Origin: Undaria pinnatifida
Lineage: Eukaryota; Sar; Phaeophyceae; Laminariales; Alariaceae
Reading direction: 5' to 3'
Assembly: GCA_012845835.1 (NCBI GenBank)
Contig: JABAKD010000004.1
Coordinates: forward strand, 9,924,732-9,988,731
DNA: 64,000 nt
Shown: in pieces, positions 30,352 through 42,300 of the stretch
How positions within the stretch are numbered: position 1 is the stretch's first letter
Layout: every line of letters starts with the position of its first letter
Position numbers and translations under genes: made by a program
Notes under the pieces: model-generated
What the model was told of the DNA's origin: nothing
The model's database searches: none
The model's input: only the letters and a program-made list of their open reading frames with translations

Positions 30352-33300
30352 GTATTGGTATCAATATACAAGGTTCCCTTTCGCGGTGCGGTTGGCTTGA
30401 AATCCCATCAAGTTGAATAGGGGGGGGAAAGCTTTTGGAAAACTAATGGAAACATGTTTAGCCACCGCACAAGTAACCCGGCAAGTAGCAATGACCAGCC
30501 GAAAAGAGTTTTTAGTTTGTATTTTATTCCGTACCGTAGTGGCACGCGACCCCTCTCAGCCCTCATCTTATCGCTATGGTATCCCACACTAATTCCAAGT
30601 AGTTCTGCCCAAAAAGGTGGGTGCAGTTTGTAGTTGTTCTGATTTTGGGAGAAAGGCTAAGCCCCGTACCTTTCTTTTTCTTCCGGTCGGTCAAGAAGAC
30701 GATCAACATGAGGGTGGCGCTAACCGACCCCCCTCCCCCCCCTCTCTCTCTCCCCCCCCGCTTTCCCGCCCGCCGCTACGGTCCCCATGTCAACACGGTT
30801 TCCTGTGTGGAATCCCTGCCATAAACAGGGACTGATCCGTGCGGACGCGGGGTGGACGGCGTTACGAAACATGAAGACGGGGCAGGAAGCCGGACCGGCC
30901 CCTATCTTCGTGACTGAGAGTGAAACGCCATTTGGTGTTGAAAACCCACCAATGTTTGACGTGCTCGTTTGCGGGGGAACTCTCGGCATCTTCGTGGCGA
31001 CGGCTTTGCAGATGAGGTAAGCTAGTACCAACTCGCGTATTTCATACACAATAGCAAACGCTCTTGGGATGAATTTCTGAGCCGTTTTTGTGTGAAGGTA
31101 GAGGGGCACACACAACGAAGATGGTGGCCATTGCAAAAATGAAGGGCTTGGCACCGGCTGACTCAGTCAGTATTGATTATACTGTGGTAAAAAGCAATCA
31201 GTATACTGGATTGCAGCAGTATACCGGCCGAGCTACGCTCGGCCAATATGCCCCCCCCGGCTCATGAGGGGGCCCCGCTGGAGGCGTCCCCGGAGGCCCC
31301 AAAAACACGCCTTTTCGCTTCATTTCTCATCACAATCGGGGCTCAAAACTGTATTGGCCGGGGGTGGTTGCCGTCATCTACACAGAAAAAACAAAAAAAG
31401 TAGAGAAAAATACATGCAACGTATGGCCATGATGTGACGTTCTTGATGTTGTTGGTGTTGGCGCAAGTGCATTATTAATCTTTCTGACGTATCATATTTC
31501 ATGTTTCATATTTACTGTTGCTCCATCGCTCCCACCCTTGGGACAGAGAGTAGCAGGCCTTCACCAGCAAACAAAACACAGGAAAGCACGAACAAATATA
31601 CGAAAACAAAAAGAAAAACAAGACAAAAAAACGAAGAAACGCTCCCCGTACATGTAACCGGTATCAGGTAGCAGGTACTCAACGAAGAGAAAGAAAAGAG
31701 ACCAAGCACGAAAAAAGTGGAAGGAAGAGCAAGAAAAGAGGCCCAACGCGAAAATTGTGTGAGAAAGGAACGCGTGAAAAATCTCAACAGAAGGGGGGTG
31801 GCGGAAATATTTTCGCCTACAAACAGGAAACAGGCGAAATAAGGGAACGCGTGAAAAAAAAAAAACAACAGCCGGGGGGGTGGCGGAGATCTTTCAGCAA
31901 ACAAACCAAAAAAACATCCCCCCCAAAAGTTACAAGGGGACAACAAAGAAGGATGGAAATAAAGATAACTGACGAAAAGACGACATAGCAGTGTAGATGA
32001 GCAGCTATATACAGGATGCACCGCACGTCCGTATCATATACAGGCTGGTTCACGTTAAAAACCCGAAAATCTCTCCCCCATGAATGCCGCTCGCAATATC
32101 TACTAATAGTCAAAGGGTGAATATTTGGTATCATACTGACCCCCATGACCAGTGGAAGAGGGTGGCATGGCCAGTTTTGTTTTTAACGGCCTCGGGCTGT
32201 CTCTACGAGCGATACTCGTATCGACCAATGACAGGGCTTCCTTTGTTTTAATAATAATCAGGCTTTTTCCAAGCGCGGGCGAAAACAAAATTGCGCCGCA
32301 TTTGCACGAGCCGGTTTGAGGTATTCCAAGGCATGTCGGTAGAATTTTTCGCGCAAAATATCGAAGATCTGATCTGCCTATGTTCAACATTAAGCGGAAT
32401 CTAGGGAAAAAACTGGATCCTACACTAAAACCAAGTCATATAAGGGAAATAAGGTATCTTAACTCATTTTTTCGCGCAAAAATTCAAATGTCCACGCCGC
32501 TTTCGAAAGATAGACCCTGCAAATTTGAACACGTGTTCTACAGGCCCATCCCGAGGCCTGACCCCTGTGGGTTTTTCTTTTTTTCTTTTTTCGCCGAAAC
32601 TCTTTGGTTTAACCCCTCTGGGACTAGGCTCTTCGCAGCCCGCTAGTCGAGCAGCCCCCGCGCGCGCCGAGACTGTCACAAAAAAATTGGGTCCGCACAG
32701 CAGACACGGCGCGTTTCTTCTCCGAAAAAAGGATTTCTTGTGTAGAAGTGCAGCCCTCAGATAAACTCGCACGGCGGCCGTGTCGCCTCCCGGTAACGCG
32801 CTGGGGATGTCTGTCCTTACACTAGAAGGGTCCCTCGGCCCTCAGAACACCACCGCCATTGTTCGCTCGATGCAATTTTCACCCTGGTCGGGTGGTCCCA
32901 CATCCTGAGAGCACTCAAAATTAAGTATGTAAAAATGATCACAAAAAATGATCACTAAATCAGCGTCGGAGTGCCCTGCGGGAATAGCGTACTTCTGTAC
33001 TTCTCTGAAAACGCCCCAGACAGCCGCGGGCTTGGGATGGCGTAAGATCTCACAGCTGAGGACCCCAGGCGGCGTGCAGGCTTCATGCCCCTACCGGCGT
33101 TCCCCTGTAGGCCGAGTCCAGGGGTGTTGCCAGGTGTGCGTGTGTGCGTGAGTGACTGTGCTATGCAACGCCCTGCGTTCAAGTTCGGGGATGTCTTTTT
33201 TCATCCCCGGGCTGAACAGACCGGTCTGTCCGGTGAAAAATACGAGAATTGATCATTTTTTATGATAACAAAAACCCCCTTGGAGTCACAGAAGGGTTAG

Positions 33301-36300
33301 GGTGGTCCACATTTTCAAAAAACAACAGCCAAAAAGACAGAAAAAGGAAAACCCGACAGGTGAGGTCTTCACGACGGCACATAGAAGACCTGCAAAGCTT
33401 CACGGTCTGAATAAAAAGACGGCGTGGACATTCGCCGGCGACTACATTTCGGATTTTTTACTTGAATCAGCCTGTCCCAGATATCTCAAACACCACGTAC
33501 GTCTATAAAAAAGAGGGGAACAACACCCAGAGATGGAAGGAGAAAGGGGAGGAAGGGGGGCGAGAGGGGTCGGAGAAGTACTGTAACACATTCACCAGCA
33601 TTTGGTGGGTTTACGTACTATAAGGCCATTTCTTACACAGTCAGATTCCGCCAGTCAAAAACGGCCCCCTTTTCGACTGGACTTTTTTCGACTGCATTGT
33701 TCTGGTCCTTCTGATCGTCAGTCGAGTCGATTTTATAGTTTGAGTGCTCTTCCTAGAGGCTGCTGGTGTGAGGGAGTACTGCTGTACCGCTGTATCGCAG
33801 CCGTAAATCGATTGGCAGCTCTGTACTTCGTGCGTTCCTCGCGAGCAACGCGTGCTTCGCGCGCAACGAACCCTTGTTCAAGCGGGTTGGTTGCGTTGGA
33901 CTTCAAGCCGCGAAAGCTACGTTTGTGGCGTTGCACTCAGCCGAGAGCCGCGAAAACTTCAACAGGCGTAGCCGTTGTTGGCAAAATGGCATCGATACCA
34001 CGCGGTGCTGTCGGCTTGTGAAACACGCTGCTGGCGAGCGGAGCTAGGAATGCGCCACGCTGACTTTTTGCGAGAAGCAACGGCGGTGATAGCCAATTCA
34101 GCGTCGCCGTTGTTGTATGATACTGCTGTGTGGTACCTGGTATGGGTGTGTGGGTGTGTGCTTTGTGGTGGGTAGAGCGATGCGATGAGTTGAAAAAACA
34201 CGTGTAAACTTTTTCGACTGAGTTTCTCGACTGGCAGATCCAGTCCAAAAAGTCAAGTTTTTCGACTGGATCCCCCAGTCGGAAAACTCAGTCGAAAAAA
34301 GTTGAGTCGAAAAAGCTCTTTTCCGACTGTGTAAGAAAGCCCGATTTGGGCTTGAGTCGAAAAAGACCGTTTTCGACTGACAAATCCGACCGTGTACGAA
34401 ATAGCCTAATGTGGCGGGTTCACTGGACGTACATCAGATAAAACTACTGGCGAATACACTGACGGGGTCAATCAGTAGATTACTACTGCCAGTAGATTAC
34501 TACTGCCAGTAAATTACTACTGCCAGTACACACTGAGCCAGTGCCTAGCCCCTAATAAATATCGTCGAGGTTTGACACGCGTTGCTCGGCGTTGGCCATC
34601 TCCTAGCTGTCGAGAAAATTAGCTTGAAAAACACCGGACGAGGTGGGTGTGCTATATACATTGTGTGTCACATGATTAGGGTGTAGCTGTCGCTATTGTC
34701 GCTGGAAACTCGCAACCAAGGCTATGGTAGAGGGGGTACCTCCTTTTAACTGCATCTCACCAACAAAAAAAAAACTGAAGCTAGTAATAGCCGGTTTTCT
34801 TGGCGCAGCGTAGGTAACCATTCTGTTACGGATTTCACATCGCAAAATCAAAACGGTACGAAGCCTTAAGACCGAAAAATACTTGGGCGCAAAATCAAAA
34901 CGGCACGAAAGCGTAAGACCGAAAATACAGGGGGGGTCACTCGCGCGAGTGACCCCGAGCCACTGCAAAGGAAAGCCCCCAAAAACGACATAATCCCCTG
35001 TCGTAGCCACGGTCTGGCACAGCAGGATGTTTCGGGCTGTGGTCAACGTGTGTGCGTTGGCTGATGGTGGACTGGTGTAGTCGTTGTGTGTGTTGTCGTG
35101 ATTCGATGATAGAGAAAAACTTCGCCGGCCATGGTTTCGTTCTGGTCTGTTCCCGTCGAAGACGGGCGTGAAACATGCAAAGGTGCCAGGAGGGGGTCAG
35201 TCAAGGAAAACAGTACGGCGGTCAAGGGTGAAATACCGATCGTTCCCCACTAAGACTTCGTAGGTTGGCGTCAGTCAAGGTGGATTATTGGAAAATTGCC
35301 GTCGGTCAAGAGGTCAAAGCGCCATTTCCTGACATCTTTGGAAACAAGGCTTCAGCGCTCTCGAAAGGGGCTCCTCTTTTTTTGACGGGGTGTACGTTGG
35401 AAAGTCGAATTCGCAGGTAGCATGTTATGTTGTCAAATTTTATGGTGGATAGACCGTTCTAAAGGTATTACATCACGGGCGAACCCGGTCGGTGGGGTGA
35501 CGCTGATCGCGCGCGCTTCCACGCGAGCGCGTGCGGGGGCGCGGAAGCGGTAGCCAGCGGCCAGCTCGACTTTGTCGTTGGTTTCGTCCTTCAACGATTG
35601 GGTAACATTGAATGAAAAATAACACCGCTGGCTGGTAGCCTGACAGCTATGGCAGTGCTCTAGGCGTGTGCTATCTTCGATTTCTGCTGCAACGTGCATT
35701 TCTCCTACTAGTCTATGCTTTCGCTTGACACTCTATATACCAAGGGTTAGATCACGATTTTGATACCTGTATACGGACCATTCTCGCTCTACAACTCCCC
35801 TACATTATAACGTAAACTTGTGCAATCTCTCGCTTTTACCACTACACGGGGAAGACGTGGCTGGTGGCCAGGACTACTGTTCGTTCCGTTTTGTTTTGTT
35901 TTGTCCTCCTGGGGACTCTTAGAAGCTTAAGGTTTTATCGATGCAAAAGTGATCTAACTCTAATTCCAAGTATGTTGTCCCCAAACCATGGGTGCAGTTG
36001 TGAACGGGTTATATCCCTTCACACCCCGGACAGATCACCCTGTGTGATCTAGATCGTTCAGGGAATATATATCTATCCCTGATTTGTATTATCTAACTCA
36101 TGTTGCTGGGTGGGAGCCGAAGAGACACGCATTACCTAGCACTAACCCTTCGCACCCCGGACTGATCACCGATTCCCACTTTGTGATCTAGATCGTTCGG
36201 GGAGTATCTATTCCTGATTTATATCATCTAACTCATGTTGCTTGGTGGGAGCCGAAAATATATGCATTACCTAGGTGATCTACAATAGCTCATGAGCGGT

Positions 36301-39300
36301 CCAAGGTGTGTGACCATTTTCATGTTAACTATCTTCCTAATGCAAACCTGTTTCTACTCTTTCCGAGAAGTTTATCCCCAAGTCATAGGTGCTCTTGAAA
36401 AGGGCCAGCTAGCTGTTCTTCGTTTTTTTTTTTCGCCATAGTATGGTACTTCTAGGGCGACTAGCGCTCTTAACCGTGAGACACTGTGTTTACTCATTAT
36501 CCCGCCGTTGAAAAAAACGCCTCGGGGGAAACCCTGCGCTTGCAGGGGGTTCAAAGTGGGTGTGGTGGAGAGGGGCCCTCTGCGGGGAAGAGAGCAGGAG
36601 TGGAATATCAGCGAGGCGGAGTTGGAGGAGATGGTGGAGGCGAACGTTCTTAGTAAAGAGGCGAGTTTTGTTGGGGGTTTGGGATGGGAGGCGGGAGTTA
36701 GGGGATGGAGACGGGCGGGGGAGCGCCATTCGATTTGTTTTTGTTGGTTGTCCCGTGTATGGAGGCAATGTGCTTGGGAGTGGGGGCAGTTTTTGTGTTG
36801 TTTTAAAAATCATTTCTAGTTTTTAGCTCAACTCGTAAGAGGTTTTACCCTCAGCGACCTTCTGGACAGGTCATGGTCGAACGTGTCTTCCTTGCCCCCC
36901 TTCGGTACTGGCCTTCATATTTGTCGCGCATAGGGTTCAGCATTCCCATTTCTCAGCTTTTCATGCTCGTCTTTTTGGCATCGAATTTCGCCAACTTACG
37001 CTCTCGCGCTTTCGGCTTGCCGATTTGTAAGAATGAGCCCCTTGCAAGATTCGAACCTAAGACCTCGACCTCAATAATTACACGGCTTGCTATTGGAGGG
37101 GCAGGGGTTAACGGATAGCGACTGGGGCGAGGGGGACGCATATCATTTGGTTATATGTGTTAGTTGTCGCGTTCGAGCGCGATCCTGAGTTTTTGCGCAC
37201 CTGTATGTACACGAACTTCTTGTGATACCATGAACAGATTCTGCGTATGTGTGCATTCTGGTTCTGTTCCTTGAGTGGTATTCGGCTATGAGCTACTGTA
37301 GTACCAGGTAGCTACAGTGGTGGTGGTGTTTTTTCTCGTTGTTGTCGTATTTTCCGCTGGCCGTGGCTTTGTTTGCGACTTTTCGCTCAACTTTCCTTCT
37401 TCGGAAACCGAAGCAACGAGTTGATACTATCACACGCACGGCAGCAGCAGCAGCACAGTTTTTGGCGGCCACAGCGGCTCCCACCGGCCCCCCGCCCCGC
37501 TCTCATAGTCCATTTAGAGCCTCGAAACCCCTATACTAGTTCCTAGTTATTTGATCCAGGAACGGGTTTCCAGGTGTGAAGGGATTGCCCCCTTTGTAAC
37601 TTTACCCGTGAGAGCATATTATGTTTTTTCTGCACTTCTGAAAGGCACCGGTGTCACAGCGGGCTGGAAAAAGTGCTCAAGTGCGAACACTCCGGGCCAT
37701 CTTTGGAACTGCACCGCCGCCAACCCGTAGCTCCCATAGGCTTCGGCAATATATACTTGCGTTTATTTTCGCGGGAAGGGGTTGTTATGTTCGTGTTTAG
37801 TCGCATACTGTGTATCTGGTGTTCGTAGGTAGTTTTTAGAGCGCTTATGTGGAGTTGAAGCAGGTCCGCATAAAGCTTGAACACTCTTGGTGTAAAGTAT
37901 CCAAAAGACCCGCAGAAACGATCGAGATTGATCGCTTATTGGGTCAAAAACTGCCCCCCCCCCTGCTATGAATGGTTGGGCGTGTTTTGCGCGCTGTGAC
38001 GTGTTCCGATGCCGACCATATGTTCACAATACGGTACAAGTTACGCCTGCTCGATTTGTACTTCTACTGAATAACAGCACTCAGACAACCATTGCTACTG
38101 ACCATCGATAAAAAATATCAACGAGTACCTACAGTTCCTCTCACGACAACAAGCATTCTTCTTGTTCTTTTTCTTTCGGTACTTTTTCTTTTTCCTCGAA
38201 AATGAAGATACAATATATTGCCGGATATTCGTCACGACGTAATGCAGAACGTCTGGAGACGGCATGCCCACCAAAAGCTCTCCAGCGACAACCACCACCC
38301 AATGACTGTTTTATTTCTAACCCGGTGTGTCCGCCTGAGCGTGCACAGGACGCGGAAGATTGCGTCAGCATTCGCTTCAACCCCCTCCGTGCGGGGTTCA
38401 AGAGGGCCGAGGGCGACCCGGACGCCGTTGACACGTTCTGCCCGGACGTTCTTAACACGGGGGTGAAGTGAGAGATGCTTGCAGTGCTACGGTAGAGGTA
38501 GGGCTTGTTTCGGCCAACATGTTTGCGGATGACGGGGAGGGGCTCCTCATACGTGTCCTTCAGCAGGAGTAGCTTATTTTGGCCCAAATAATTCGGACTG
38601 GCGGGGCTATTCAACTGTGGAATTGCCCAATATGATTAGAGTACAATGTCCTCAAGACTGAAGTCCAGTAAGAACGCCTGCTACGATAGGGGGGGGGGGG
38701 TGCACTCATACCATGAAGAGTCGCAGTCTTAAGACCGTTGACCCTCACATTTCCACAACGCCGGGACGGAGCACGTCGTGTTTTCACGGACCAGGCAGAC
38801 ATAGCGTGCACCAAGCACGAAGCGCCGTGAGTTTTTTCGGCGAGTCGCATGAAGGGTGAGCTACATGCTACTAAAAACCACTGTGAGGCAGACTTGCGCA
38901 TTTTTTGCATTCTTTGTTGTATGTTGAATGGCAGCTTCGAGTATTTTTTTTCGTCTTCTGGTGAGGCCACTTTCAGAGATATGATAGTGGCGGGCACTTT
39001 TTTGGCCCAAACGTTTCAGATTGGCCACCCTCTTTGGCTGAGAAACTGCCCAATGTCCTACAATATCATTGTAACCGCGAACATTGGTCGATGTTTGTCG
39101 TGACCGTGGCCGACACCTTTTGTCTGGGTGACCTGCATGCGGAACTCAAGAGAGGACGCGTGCTACAGACGGAGGCAACCGTTTTTCGCCCAATTGCTCC
39201 GGACTGGGGAGGCTCCTCAATACGTAGAGGAACTAACTACCCAATGCCGTTGGATTTTGGATAGCTATTTTTGCTTCACAGCGTTTGTCGCTGTAAGCTT

Positions 39301-42300
39301 CCCCTGCGGGATGTGGCTGGCCTGAACTCCAGGGGGTGTCGCGCATTGAAAAGGGTTAAAAAGTAGGGGGGAAAACAGCCACCTCGGAGCAGGTAATCCG
39401 GCAAGTAACACCAACCGGCCCAGACGAATTTATAGCTTACCCTGGAAGTCTAGATGTCGCGTGCTACAACAGGGGGTGGCACTGTTTTGGGACGAAACAC
39501 TCCACACCAACGGGGTTGCTACGCTTGAGTAATTACCGAATATCACTGGGCTTTCATTTTGCTGTGCGTTGTTGTTCGTTACTTGACGTCAAGACCACGC
39601 GCTTGTTTATCGGGGTTGCGCTTGCAGTTGCTCTCGAAAGTATGTTTTTAGGTGGGATGTTGAGATGTTCAAGTGAAGAGTCTCCGAATGGGTCTGGTGC
39701 GTCTCTACCGTAGCATGCGTCTGAGAGACATAGACCTTCAGCGGAGAACGTTCTCGATATTATCTTGGACGGACGTGTCTTCGCGACGCCAACACACCTT
39801 TATACAGCGTACATAAATTTGATAAATTTGAAGACACCTGTGATATGAGTTCGGAAATTTGATGTGGTACTTATGGCGCGATTGTTCCTTGCTTTCGTTC
39901 GCGTGAAGATTGAGCTTTTTTTTAGGAAGATGTGGCTAACGCTCGGGGTGGGTAAATTTGGCTTCGTGGCAGCAGCTGTGATACCCGTTGTTGGGCTGGA
40001 GATTTTACGGCGGCGCAAACATGCGACAGTCGTCTTCACAGCCAAGTCCACTAGTTCGAATCATGTATAATGGCGTGTTGTTTATACCGATATGTGTGAC
40101 GCACAGCTCGGTGCGGCTCAACCCCCACCTCCGCTTATTCCCGCACGCCTCCATCACTGAATACATTTGCCAATGGTGTGTTACCTCGCTGTCTTGTCAG
40201 GAGAAGGAACGCTGCTCGTGTTTTAAAGGGATGCGTGATCAATGGTCAGAATGCCGAAGGCAATAAAAAGTGTGCACGCCTCCCCCGCCACGCCCTAGTA
40301 GGTTGCAGCTCACTATTCATGCCGCTCGCCGAGCACTTCGCGGCGCTTCGCGCTTGATGCAAGCAATTTGTTCCGTGTCGGTTAAAAGCGGATGTGCTCC
40401 GTCCCGTCATTGTAGGAATGCGAGAGTCTACGCTACTGTATTGAGACGACGGCCATGCATGACATTGAGTACACCCCCGCTACCCTTCCTTTGATCCGCC
40501 TTAAGGCCGTCCCTTCTAGTGGACAGGGCGAGGAAACGATTTGAATCGAAGGGAGGGGTTGTGATGGAGTTCACCTCCATCGATGGCGTTAGCGTCAGGC
40601 CGGACGGGGTTGCTCTCTTGACGTCCCCGTTTTCGCCCCCCGGGGCGAAGTCCGGGTCGACATCGGACGGGGACGTTGGAGGAGAGGTGAGACATGCGGC
40701 ATCATCCAGGAAAGATGCATGCTGCGGTAGAAGTGCACCTTGTTCTTCTGATGCTCCTCGCTTCAGGAGGTCTGTACCTCCACCCAAAAAACGACTTTTG
40801 AGAGAAATGGAAGTCCACCCCGATGAACAACCCAATGGCGTAGGTATACAACGACGGAGATTGATGTAGAAGGCTGCCCCTATCGTGGCACACGCCGTGC
40901 GGTGAACACGCCTTCTTGGCAACCCCCGGCTTGAGATCCTTGCGTGTGATAGGTACCTGGAACCTTCTTGTCGCATTCAGCAAGACCAGAAAGAAAACGA
41001 TTAACGCGAAGTGTCGTCGACCAAGCAGCATTCTCAGCGAACGTGACATCAAAAAGTTTTATGAGGCCACTCACTAAAGTGATATGGGATGCGTGTTTCC
41101 AGGCCCTGTTCGCGAACGTTTTGACGGACTTGGAAAAAAGCTTGCTACTACTCCCGGTTAGCGAACGGTTCGCAAATACGCAGGAGATTCTCGGAAAAGC
41201 TGCGGTTCTTGAAGATTTGGTAACAGCCCCGACTGTAAATAGAAACCTCTCCAAATATGTGTTGAAACCTTCATATTGTTTTTCGTATTATCACGAGGCA
41301 ACGACAGCGACCCTTCCCCTAATTCAATTTTTGGTTCTTGTGTGCTGTTCTCTCATTTTTGTTTTTGCGGTATTCTCATTTTTGTTTTTGCGGTATTGCA
41401 GATAGGTTCACCATTCTAACCTGCGGCAGCGCAGGAGCATCCCTGCGTCGCCATGTTGTTCTGTTAAGCGACCTTGCTGGGTTTTATCCTTTCAGACATG
41501 GACTGTCGTTTTTTGGGGTACCAAAACTACCTGTTTTTGAGTTCTACAAGGGTTAATGTCCCCGTCGATGCCGCTGTGAACCTGTTGTACACACGACGTG
41601 AAAGGTTGACAACACTGCACTTGTCGCTTATGCGAAGAAAACTCGTTTTTGCTCTTTGTGTTTTGTAAGGTGACGTCTCGACTGGTGCTAGATTGCATGG
41701 GAAACGCTTCGCCTATGGTACGGCAGATCCGGTGGGGCAAGAAACCGGAGGGCGTCTGTCTCGTCGTGGGGTCCTGCGCGAGGTGTAGTCCTGTATGCTC
41801 TGTATCTCTCCTGTACATGATACTTTGTGCATAGCAGTGCGGTCGTGACATGATTCATTGGTTTCCGCATTCTAGAAAGAGATTATTTGGTTCAGGCCAG
41901 CTGTAGGATTTGCCTGATTTTCTGGCCAGAAAAACATTCAGCACCGCCCAAACGTACGGCCTAGGCGTGTAATGTTTTGAGCACCCACAAAGACGAGCTC
42001 GATAAAATTATCGATCTCACACCCTTGCTGATTGCCAGGCGAAAATGCGCAAAAACGTTTTACCGGTGAAGATATAGCTGCCTATGAGCCCAATTTTACA
42101 ATTTGCTTGTGGAAACTCCCAATTTTTCATGAAGAAATGTGTTAAAAACCCTTTTGGCGGCTGGTGTGTACAAAACAGAGACGAAAATTCTCGATCGCCC
42201 AACGGGTTAACAATATATTTTTGCGCAAATTTGACGGAAGACCACAGGAAAACGCGGGCAATCCCTCGCACCCTAGAGGTTGGAGCAGCATGAACTCTTC

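Larger units (their letters stand above)
31017..36545 (+). other. 5.5-kb oxidoreductase intron after exon 3
   Basis: Filled with mobile elements: mariner-like copy B with a nested insert (32041-33474), MITE copy B (33623-34407), a mini-MITE (35925-36010) and a 131-bp tandem pair (36007-36270). A small hairpin (GGCCGAGC-TAC-GCTCGGCC) sits near 31227-31245. No exon is required by phase. Confidence 0.8.
36661..38348 (+). other. GC-AG intron of the oxidoreductase gene
   Basis: Starts GCGAGTTTTG and ends GTGCACAG. It holds SINE1 copy 3 (36833-37130) and a mini-MITE (37505-37587). Confidence 0.85.
38468..40505 (+). other. Oxidoreductase intron after exon 5
   Basis: 2.0-kb intron with two opposite-strand copies of repeat G (38690-38870 and 40310-40490) and a decayed copy of the exon 5 junction (39110-39240). 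Confidence 0.8.

Noticed and set aside
37036..37103. Functional tRNA gene
   Set aside because: It has A and B boxes but a poor anticodon arm, and is attached to a repeated 200-bp body, so it is the head of a SINE.
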